Source: Fervidobacterium sp.
Lineage (GTDB): Bacteria > Thermotogota > Thermotogae > Thermotogales > Fervidobacteriaceae
Reading direction: 5' to 3'
Length of the DNA stretch: 6,755 nucleotides
Assembly (NCBI GenBank): GCA_003522805.1
Contig: DPIB01000137.1
Coordinates: 1-6,755, forward strand
A program made the translations under genes and the position numbers. The notes below the pieces were generated by a model. It searched no databases and was not told where the DNA came from. It worked only from the letters and a program-made list of their open reading frames with translations. Shown here piece after piece: positions 1 to 5,897 of this stretch (position 1 is its first letter; the number at the start of each line of letters is the position of its first letter).

Positions 1-21
1 CTGTAGAGCCATCAGGCTCAT
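1..21 (-). CDS. possible start of the next downstream gene (partial)
   Basis: On the minus strand an ATG at 21 opens a frame MSLMALQ that runs off the window at base 1; a second in-frame ATG lies at 12. No convincing ribosome-binding site precedes either, and the ATG abuts the 6-19 palindrome. It is listed only because a gene following gyrB is likely here and its start would fall in this region. Confidence 0.18.
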
Positions 22-48
22 CGGTTTACTTGTCCGCACTAATGTGCG
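6..48. repeat. two compact GC-rich palindromes, centres 29 bp apart
   Basis: GAGCC-atca-GGCTC (6-19) and CGCAC-taat-GTGCG (35-48) are both perfect 5-bp stems with 4-nt loops. They stand out in the otherwise AT-rich 208-base tail beyond gyrB. They could be RNA hairpins in a leader or paired operator sites. Apart from these and the hairpin at 135-166, the gene-free stretch 1-208 shows nothing recognisable. Confidence 0.4.
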
Positions 49-134
49 CCAGATGTATCAGTTGATATAATTATGTCACACGTTTGTTTATTTTAAGAGT
101 TTAAGACGAACAGAAAAGAGGTAGGACAATTCTT

Positions 135-166
135 CTCCAACTTAAGCTACCGTTTGGAAGTTGGAG
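135..166 (-). terminator. 9-bp hairpin downstream of gyrB, possible weak terminator
   Basis: CTCCAACTT (135-143) and AAGTTGGAG (158-166) form a perfect 9-bp stem with a 14-nt loop, 43 bases after the gyrB stop. On the minus strand the stem is followed by AAGAATTG and only later by a loose T-rich run (CTCTTTTCTG), so it is not a classical intrinsic terminator. It may terminate inefficiently, stabilise the 3' end of the operon mRNA, or bind a protein. Confidence 0.35.
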
Positions 167-208
167 TATCCTTGCCCATTATATTGATGAACTTCACAAA
201 TTATAGAT

Positions 209-2137
209 TTACACATCCAGATCTAGAAGCGATAATTGTTTTGCATGTCTCATTATATATCCACGTCTTTCTTCCGGATCTTTACCCATCAATATCTGGA
301 ATAAATTGTCTGCTTCTTCAGCATCTTCTATTTGGACCCTCATGATCTTTCTGCTTTCCGGATTCATCGTAGTCTCCCAAAGCTGGTCCGGGTTCATCTC
401 ACCGAGTCCTTTATATCTCTGGATATCATATCTCTTACCGTCGATACTCGCAAGCTTTTCTTTTAGTTCTTCATCCGAATATAGGTACACAGGTTTCTCA
501 CCGCTCACCGTAATCTTATATAGTGGTGGCATGGCGATGTATATCCTCTGTTCTTCTAATAAATGCCTCATGTATCTATAAAACAATGCAAGTAAAAGTG
601 TCCTAATGTGAGCTCCATCCACATCAGCATCGGTCATTATCACTATCTTCCCATACCTCAGTTTGCTCAGATCGAAATTATCGCCTGTACCGCTACCGAT
701 AGCTGTAATTATGTCCCTTATCTGCTCATTTTTGAGCAATTTCAGTTCATTGCTCTTTTCCACGTTCAGTATCTTCCCACGCAATGGAAGAATTGCTTGG
801 TAGTTTCTATCCCTTGCTTGTTTTGCACTACCACCTGCGGAGTCTCCTTCAACTATAAACAACTCAGCTTCTTCTATATTCTTCGTGATACAGTCAGCTA
901 ATTTTCCAGGGAGTGTTGAAGCACCTAGTGCATTCTTGCGCCTTACCGCCTCTCTGGCATGTTTTGCCGCCTCTCTGGCCTCCCTTGCCTGCTGAGCTTT
1001 CTGAATTATCACTTTCAGTGCGCTCTCATTGACTTCAAAGCAATCTGTTAAAGAGTCTTTTATAACCTTCGCAACAGCCTCTTGTACTTCTTCGTTACCG
1101 AGTTTCGACTTCGTCTGGCCTTCGAACTGCGGTATTCCCATCATCAGCACGTTGATAACTGCAGTCATACCCTCGCGTAGATCTTCACCGCGAAATGGGT
1201 CACCTTTTATAAGGTTTTTCTTCTTACCAAGATCGTTTACTACCCGTGTAAATGCTGTCTTAAAACCTGTTACGTGTGTACCACCGTCAACCGTCTTTAT
1301 ATTATTTACGAAAGAAACTATTTCTTCATCTTCATCATCTGTATACTGAACGGCGATATGCACCTCAGTATCCTGATAAGTACCTTCGATCAAGAGCACA
1401 TCGTGAAGTGTCTTAGAGCCCTTGTTTAGATAAGAGACAAATTCCTTTATACCACCTGCATAATGCAAAGTCTTTTGAACATCGTTTCTCTCATCTATGA
1501 ACTCTATCGTCACATTTGGATTGAGAAATGCAAGATCTCTGAGCCTTGACAAGAGGGTATCCGCATCGAACTCTGTAGTAGTAAATATCATCGGGTCAGG
1601 CCTAAATCTGACTACGGTACCTCTTTTCTCAGTTTTGCCAACAACCTCTACTTCTGTTGTCTTAATGCCTCTTGAATACTGCTGTCGATAGATCTTTCCA
1701 TACCTGTGTACTTCAACTTCCATCCATTCTGAGAGCGCATTGACAACAGATGCACCGACACCGTGTAACCCGCCACTGACTTTGTATGTTTCTTTTGAGA
1801 ACTTTCCCCCTGCATGCAGTGTACTCATCACTACTTCGAGTGCACTTACACCTGTTTCAGGATGTACATCAACAGGGATACCACGTCCATTGTCCTCGAC
1901 TTCTACTGTTCCATCCTCTTTTACGACGACCCTAATCTTGTCACAATAGCCTTGTATAACCTCGTCTATGCTATTGTCCACGATCTCATAGACCAGGTGA
2001 TGCAGTCCATTCTTTCCAGTTGAACCTATATACATACCAGGCCTCTGCCTAACTGGTTCGAGCCCTTTTAAAACTTGTATGTTTTCTGCATTGTATTCAC
2101 CAGCTGTAATTTCATTCAAAACATCATCTGTACTCAT
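209..2137 (-). CDS. gyrB: DNA gyrase subunit B
   Basis: ATPase/TOPRIM subunit of DNA gyrase (type IIA topoisomerase). With GyrA it introduces negative supercoils into DNA using ATP, in the cytoplasm. The 642-residue length matches the short GyrB form of Gram-positives and Thermotogota, which lacks the long insert of proteobacterial GyrB. GHKL ATPase landmarks: E51 and N55 in EIVDNSIDE, D82 in EDNGRGIP, and the GGLHGVGAS ATP lid at 122-130. QTK (341-343) is the transducer loop with the gamma-phosphate-contacting Lys. The TOPRIM domain has EGDSAGG at 430-436 (E430) and the acidic pair D503/D505 in TDADVDG. The C-terminal RYKGLGEMNP (574-583) is typical of GyrB. The start is fixed by a perfect GGAGGTGA six bases upstream. 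It lies 31 nt after the DciA-like gene and is the last complete gene of the run. ParE is the alternative, but the strong match to GyrB argues against it. Confidence 0.98.
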   Translation of the reverse strand: MSTDDVLNEITAGEYNAENIQVLKGLEPVRQRPGMYIGSTGKNGLHHLVYEIVDNSIDEVIQGYCDKIRVVVKEDGTVEVEDNGRGIPVDVHPETGVSALEVVMSTLHAGGKFSKETYKVSGGLHGVGASVVNALSEWMEVEVHRYGKIYRQQYSRGIKTTEVEVVGKTEKRGTVVRFRPDPMIFTTTEFDADTLLSRLRDLAFLNPNVTIEFIDERNDVQKTLHYAGGIKEFVSYLNKGSKTLHDVLLIEGTYQDTEVHIAVQYTDDEDEEIVSFVNNIKTVDGGTHVTGFKTAFTRVVNDLGKKKNLIKGDPFRGEDLREGMTAVINVLMMGIPQFEGQTKSKLGNEEVQEAVAKVIKDSLTDCFEVNESALKVIIQKAQQAREAREAAKHAREAVRRKNALGASTLPGKLADCITKNIEEAELFIVEGDSAGGSAKQARDRNYQAILPLRGKILNVEKSNELKLLKNEQIRDIITAIGSGTGDNFDLSKLRYGKIVIMTDADVDGAHIRTLLLALFYRYMRHLLEEQRIYIAMPPLYKITVSGEKPVYLYSDEELKEKLASIDGKRYDIQRYKGLGEMNPDQLWETTMNPESRKIMRVQIEDAEEADNLFQILMGKDPEERRGYIMRHAKQLSLLDLDV

Positions 2138-2143
2138 TTACCT

Positions 2144-2151
2144 TCACCTCC
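2144..2151 (-). promoter_or_regulatory. strong ribosome-binding site of gyrB
   Basis: GGAGGTGA on the minus strand is fully complementary to the 16S rRNA 3' end. It sits six bases before the ATG at 2137. It is the strongest such site in the window and lies in the longest gap of the operon, suggesting that gyrB is translated independently of upstream coupling. Confidence 0.85.
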
Positions 2152-2159
2152 GATAACTT

Positions 2160-2190
2160 TACAACGATTCAACGAGAATCTACAACGATT
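2160..2190. repeat. 10-bp direct repeat AATCGTTGTA, 21-bp period, before gyrB
   Basis: On the minus strand AATCGTTGTA occurs at 2190-2181 and again at 2169-2160. The period is 21 bp, about two helical turns. A partial third copy of the core (CGTTGAA) lies between them at 2174-2168. The first copy falls in the last codons of the DciA-like gene and the second in the gap before gyrB. It could be an operator for gyrB or a chance duplication; no known binding site is recognised. Confidence 0.5.
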
Positions 2191-2459
2191 ATGTTTATGT
2201 CTTTAATGTCGAAATTCAGTTTCTCACGAATCTTCTTTTTCAACTGTCTTTTCAGCATCTTAAGTTCATTTGCCCACATGTAATCATCGCACTCTATATA
2301 AAGCGTGCCTTCTTTGAATTCTGAAAATTCACAATGTTTGCCGATATTATCCCCGAGAATGGCTTCAGACTGTTCATCTAAAGACGAGAGAATATAGATC
2401 TTTTCAAAAAAGTAGTTTCCCTTTGCGAGTTCTTGGATGGCTTTCTTCAGAGTAACCAT
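2169..2459 (-). CDS. DciA-like protein (DUF721), putative replicative helicase loader/operator
   Basis: Small basic protein of 96 residues. The central segment GTLYIECDDYMWANELKMLK (51-70), followed by a Lys/Arg-rich helix and a short beta end (IKDINIIVV), is the characteristic DUF721/DciA pattern of a strand, a conserved W-A-x-E-L and a helix. In other bacteria DciA binds DnaB helicase and assists its loading on DNA; that role is family knowledge and is not shown here. It lies immediately before gyrB, as the DciA-family gene does in actinobacteria (recF-dciA-gyrB), which supports the assignment. The start ATG overlaps the aminotransferase end by 13 nt. A GAGGAT site about ten bases upstream (2473-2470 for GAGG) supports it. 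No long disordered tail is present, so this is a minimal single-domain version. Confidence 0.72.
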   Translation of the reverse strand: MVTLKKAIQELAKGNYFFEKIYILSSLDEQSEAILGDNIGKHCEFSEFKEGTLYIECDDYMWANELKMLKRQLKKKIREKLNFDIKDINIIVVDSR

Positions 2460-3196
2460 TTTACATAATCCTCAAATTGTTGAGATAAAGCCCTTGAAAG
2501 TTCCGTTGAACGGGTCTTTATACTCCCAATTTGGTTGACTGGAACGATTCCTCTACTCGTATGTGTCAAGAATACTTCATCTGCGTAAAACACTTCTTGT
2601 GGTTCAACGAATCTTTCTTCAACGGTTAAGCCTTTCTCTCTGAAAAATTTGATTACATGCATCCTTGTTATCCCATCGAGTATTCCGGAATTCAAAGAAG
2701 GTGTCACTATCACTCCATTTTTCAAAAGAAATACGTTGCTGAAAGTCCCCTCGCAAACCTGTCCATGATTTCCAAACATCAAAACGTCGTAGTTGTCACC
2801 CTTTGTAAGCCTTGCAAGGTATATATCTGGTCTACCGATAGATTTCAAATCTGGAGGCATTGTCTTTGGATCTGCTCGCCGCACGTTTGTAAAGTCTATT
2901 TTCACGTAGTCTACTTTGAAATCGTCGCTCTCTTCTGTTAAAACATACTCAAACAACCTCCCTGAGTACGCGTAGACGATCCTTATCCTGTCTGAGAGAT
3001 TATCATAAACCAGAGATTCAAAATCTTTTAGAGTAGGTGGAACGATCTTCAAATATGATAATGATTTACACAACCTATTGTAGTGTTCAACGAATGCAAA
3101 TGGTTTTCCATCATATGTGCGAATGGTTTCATATACTGCTATACCCTTTGTAAGAGATTCCACTAACTCATTCATTGGATACTTGCTTTTGATCAA
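2447..3196 (-). CDS. class IV PLP-dependent aminotransferase (BCAT/ADC-lyase family)
   Basis: Fold-type IV pyridoxal-phosphate enzyme, the family of branched-chain amino acid aminotransferase (IlvE), D-amino acid aminotransferase and aminodeoxychorismate lyase (PabC). Visible landmarks: the probable PLP Schiff-base Lys K118 in DLKSIGRPD; E149 in GQVCEGTFSNVFL, which would contact the pyridine nitrogen; GILDGITR at 171-178 and THTSRGIVPV at 211-220, the cofactor-phosphate region. Recalled similarity to T. maritima TM0831 is strong in the middle and C-terminal parts. At 249 residues it is short. The N-terminus begins close to the YETIRTYDGKPF strand and lacks the usual first strand (a G-x-F pattern) seen in relatives. 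The start is uncertain: TTG at 3196, with only a weak GGTG upstream, or ATG at 3175, with no clear ribosome site; they overlap MtaB by 29 or 8 nt. Substrate cannot be told from the sequence; pabC-like or ilvE-like are both possible. Confidence 0.88.
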   Translation of the reverse strand: MIKSKYPMNELVESLTKGIAVYETIRTYDGKPFAFVEHYNRLCKSLSYLKIVPPTLKDFESLVYDNLSDRIRIVYAYSGRLFEYVLTEESDDFKVDYVKIDFTNVRRADPKTMPPDLKSIGRPDIYLARLTKGDNYDVLMFGNHGQVCEGTFSNVFLLKNGVIVTPSLNSGILDGITRMHVIKFFREKGLTVEERFVEPQEVFYADEVFLTHTSRGIVPVNQIGSIKTRSTELSRALSQQFEDYVKWLL

Positions 3197-4472
3197 CCTT
3201 CGACACCACGCCTTCTTCTGTGACGGAATATACCTTTACCCTTGCAAACTCACCTAGTGCTCCAGAGTTTATCTCGTGATATACATAATACTCATCATAT
3301 CCAACATAGATACCGTTGGATACACCCTCGACCAATACATTTGCGTTCTGTCCAATTAATTTCTCTCTATAATAATGAGCGACATTGCGTGCATATTTTA
3401 TCAGAAGCTCTGCCCTTTCTTTTCTAACATTTCCTGAGATTTGATCTTCAAATTCTGCTGCTCTTGTACCCGATCTCTCAGAAAAGCGAAATGTATGAAC
3501 TTTACTGAATTCAGCGTTCTTCACCAACTCAAGTGTCTCTTCAAATTCTCCTTCCGATTCACCTGGAAATCCAACCATGATATCAGTTGTTATCGAGAAC
3601 AATGGATCAAGAGCTCTAAGCTTTTCAATTTTTTCCATGAACTCTTCTACACTATAATTTCTTCCCATTCTCTTTAGGACGGTTGTACTCCCGCTCTGTA
3701 ACGGTATATGAAGATGACTGCATATCCTTTCTTCATTTCCTATGATTTTAATCAATTCATCCGTTAGATCCTCGGGATTTATAGAACTGAGCCTTATTCT
3801 GAAATCCCCTCTCATCTTCAGGATCTTCATCAGAAGGGAGGCTAAATTACCTTTACCTTCCATGTCGATACCATACTTACCTAAGTTAAGTCCTGTGATT
3901 ACTATTTCTCTATGCTTCTTAGCTACAAGTCTTTCGATCTCTTTCAAAACAACCTCTTCTGGTTTACTTCTGATCCTGGTTCCTCTAAGACTCCTGATTA
4001 CACAATAGGTACAGCCATTGTTACATCCATCTTCTACTTTGACAAATGCCCTTGAGCGATCTTCAACAGAATTCTCAACGAGCTCAAAAGATATGTTATC
4101 CTCTTTCCAGTAATCCGAGTCTGCATGCACACCACTTTCATCCAAGAAACTCAGTATCTGTTTCTTCTCCAAATTTCCCAGTACGAGGTCTACATCTAAC
4201 ACTTCGCCTTCCAAACCCTTTCTTGGCATTTGTGCGTAGCAACCCGCTAGAATTATCTTTGCTTTGGAATTGCCCCTTCTCAGATGTCTGACAATCTGCC
4301 TTACCTTTCTCTCTGCTTCGGATGTAACGGCACAGCTGTTGACGATATAAATATCTGACAACGGATCTTCATCAGTGACGACTACATATCCTGCATTTTC
4401 TAACATCTCTATGATGAGTTCGCTCTCGTACTGATTCATCTTGCAACCTTGTGTAATCACAGAAATTCTCAT
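3168..4472 (-). CDS. mtaB: MtaB-type tRNA methylthiotransferase (radical SAM)
   Basis: Radical-SAM methylthiotransferase of 434 residues. It probably converts t6A37 to ms2t6A37 in ANN-decoding tRNAs, which stabilises codon pairing. The N-terminal UPF0004 domain has the three auxiliary-cluster cysteines C10 (TQGCKMNQYES), C47 (VNSCAVTSEAE) and C78 (LAGCYAQ). The radical-SAM CxxxCxxC cluster is C150, C154 and C157 in GCNNGCTYCVIRSLRGTR. A TRAM RNA-binding domain occupies about 372-425. The QGCKMNQYES and SCAVTSEAERKVRQ motifs and the simple RGTRIRSK segment favour the MtaB subgroup over MiaB or RimO. The start ATG shares its A with the CBS stop (TAATG), implying coupled translation. All catalytic cysteines are present, so the enzyme should be active; the subgroup call is less certain than the family call. 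Confidence 0.92.
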   Translation of the reverse strand: MRISVITQGCKMNQYESELIIEMLENAGYVVVTDEDPLSDIYIVNSCAVTSEAERKVRQIVRHLRRGNSKAKIILAGCYAQMPRKGLEGEVLDVDLVLGNLEKKQILSFLDESGVHADSDYWKEDNISFELVENSVEDRSRAFVKVEDGCNNGCTYCVIRSLRGTRIRSKPEEVVLKEIERLVAKKHREIVITGLNLGKYGIDMEGKGNLASLLMKILKMRGDFRIRLSSINPEDLTDELIKIIGNEERICSHLHIPLQSGSTTVLKRMGRNYSVEEFMEKIEKLRALDPLFSITTDIMVGFPGESEGEFEETLELVKNAEFSKVHTFRFSERSGTRAAEFEDQISGNVRKERAELLIKYARNVAHYYREKLIGQNANVLVEGVSNGIYVGYDEYYVYHEINSGALGEFARVKVYSVTEEGVVSKVDQKQVSNE

Positions 4473-4942
4473 TACTTGTCGGTCACCGCCATTTCTCTAC
4501 GTGCTGATTCTTTCAAGATTGAGAGCCGACTTACTACACCCATTAGCACGTTGTTATCATCGACAACAGGTATCAATTTATAGCCTTTTCGCATTATCGT
4601 ATCAGCTACAAAAAGCAAGGTATCGGAAGATTTCACTGTAAATACAGATTTAGTTGCGTACTTTATGATGGGTTCATGTGATATATCCTTCAGATTTTTT
4701 ATAAATAGATTCGTGTCAGGCAGAAATGCTGCTGTCTGAAGCAGAGTAAAATAGCTTGGCAAACACGCTCTTATTATGTCATCTTCACCGATGAATCCCA
4801 CAACTCTAAGATCACTATCAACAACTGGGACACCCGATAAGCGAGTCATATCAAGCAGCTCTATCACTTGTTCAACGGTATCATTTTCAAAGACGAAAGT
4901 TAGGTCATGTGTCATTATATCAGAAACCTTTACGCCTTCCAT
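4472..4942 (-). CDS. CBS-domain pair protein
   Basis: Free-standing 156-residue protein made of two CBS domains (about 4-58 and 94-145), the module that often binds adenosine nucleotides or SAM to regulate partners. Domain 1 shows VSDIMT, GVPVVD (37-42) and GFIGEDDI (49-56). Domain 2 shows LIPVVDD (123-129) and GVVSRLSIL (135-143). Between them is a linker of about 33 residues starting CLPSYFTLLQTAAFLPD, longer than a usual CBS-CBS linker and predicted helical. The ribose-contacting S/T-x-x-D motif is incomplete in both: domain 1 keeps Asp (D55) but has Gly at the S/T position, and domain 2 keeps Ser (S138) but has Ser in place of Asp. The ATG at 4942 lies one base after the PfkB stop, with GGGTGG (4954-4949) six bases upstream. 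The target protein is unknown; the kinase and ABC-like neighbours are candidates by context only. Confidence 0.9.
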   Translation of the reverse strand: MEGVKVSDIMTHDLTFVFENDTVEQVIELLDMTRLSGVPVVDSDLRVVGFIGEDDIIRACLPSYFTLLQTAAFLPDTNLFIKNLKDISHEPIIKYATKSVFTVKSSDTLLFVADTIMRKGYKLIPVVDDNNVLMGVVSRLSILKESARREMAVTDK

Positions 4943-4943
4943 C

Positions 4944-5897
4944 TCAATCCACCCTCTCGCTTATGATGAAGTTCATATATTCTCTTATCTGCCCTCTTGA
5001 AGGTGGTTCCTTCCCTATGTATGCTGTCTTAGCTACTGCGGCTGCGTATCCATATCGTGCCATATCTATACAGCATTTGCCTTCCAGTTGTGCCAAGACC
5101 ATGGCTGCTACGAAATTATCGCCACTCCCAAGTAAGAACGAGTGATCTATATCGACTTTCGGTGAGAACTTCCAAACACCGTCTGCCGTACCGATGAAGT
5201 CATGAATCGTCTTGTAAGACAATATCACGAGCTTTGTACCGTTTTTTACAAAATCACGTGCTGTTGCAATATATTCTTCTTCTTTACTCAGGATTTTCCC
5301 TAAAATCTTCTCACTCCTGCGCATGTCGTATTTGATGACATCAGGTAGTGCTATCTTCATCGATTCTGATATTATCTCATCTCTTGCCTCCCAGAACACT
5401 GTTTTATCATATTTCTTAGCGATTTTTGTGAGTTCTCCGTAGAACGACAAGGGGATACCTTTTGGGACACTACCAGAAATGACAACAGTCTGAACTTTCT
5501 GAACAAGTACTTCGAATTTTCTCAAAAAGATATCCACCGACTCCGGGCTAACAAATGGCCCTTCAGAATTTATCTCTGTGAGTTCGTGATTAACAGTGTC
5601 CGTTATTACTATATTTTCTCTTGTCTCATCTCTGATATTAACGAAACTTGTTGAAATCAAAGGGCTGGCCTTTCTCAACTCTGAGATGAGTACATATCCC
5701 ACATATCCGCCCAAGAAGCCAGTCACTATCAAAGAAATACCGTATTTCGATAGAATTGTCGCTACGTTTACACCCTTACCACCTGGAGACATGCGGCTCT
5801 TTTCACTTGGTACCATATTCAGTTTGTTAAGCGTAAATTGATCTATAAAAAACTCTCTGTCAAGCGCAGGGTTAAGGCAAACAGCTAATACATTCAT
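4944..5897 (-). CDS. PfkB-family sugar kinase, 1-phosphofructokinase-like
   Basis: Ribokinase/PfkB-fold kinase of 317 residues, closest to the FruK/LacC branch, whose members phosphorylate fructose-1-phosphate or tagatose-6-phosphate with ATP. Shared landmarks: NPALDREF (9-16), GGKGVNVA (39-46), the LTEIN segment (106-110) that lines the sugar site, SGSVPKG (141-147), and the GSGD anion hole with the probable catalytic base D260. Departures from the family: the Thr usually before GxGD is replaced (FLLGSGD), the PN-x-x-E motif reads YD (190-191) with E196 retained, and the S-x-G turn of the nucleotide site reads SYK (227-229). The true substrate may therefore differ from fructose-1-phosphate, so no symbol is given. 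The ATG overlaps the ABC-like stop as ATGA, with a GGAGGG site six bases upstream inside the preceding gene. T. maritima has a similar kinase (TM0828, from memory). Confidence 0.88.
   Translation of the reverse strand: MNVLAVCLNPALDREFFIDQFTLNKLNMVPSEKSRMSPGGKGVNVATILSKYGISLIVTGFLGGYVGYVLISELRKASPLISTSFVNIRDETRENIVITDTVNHELTEINSEGPFVSPESVDIFLRKFEVLVQKVQTVVISGSVPKGIPLSFYGELTKIAKKYDKTVFWEARDEIISESMKIALPDVIKYDMRRSEKILGKILSKEEEYIATARDFVKNGTKLVILSYKTIHDFIGTADGVWKFSPKVDIDHSFLLGSGDNFVAAMVLAQLEGKCCIDMARYGYAAAVAKTAYIGKEPPSRGQIREYMNFIISERVD

Noticed and set aside
1..60. Fluoride (crcB) riboswitch on the minus strand
   Set aside because: Only the 3' TGATG-stem-TAC-like segment resembles the aptamer. 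The pseudoknot strands and the second stem are absent between GATGAGCC and TGATGGCTC, so the fold cannot form.
66..71. TATAAT on the plus strand as a promoter -10 box
   Set aside because: No acceptable -35 element lies 16-18 bp upstream and no plus-strand gene follows.
144..180. Minus-strand mini-ORF MGKDTPTSKR after gyrB
   Set aside because: Ten codons, no ribosome-binding site, and it overlaps the hairpin; nothing supports translation.
178..183. TATAAT on the minus strand after gyrB as a promoter for the next gene
   Set aside because: No -35 match at usual spacing (CTATAA at best) and no extended -10 TG. Such hexamers are common in AT-rich DNA.
154..2023. Several plus-strand open frames of 60-106 codons lying over gyrB
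   Set aside because: They lie antisense to an unmistakable gyrB, have low-complexity Ser/Thr/Leu-rich composition and no recognisable domains, and are frame shadows.
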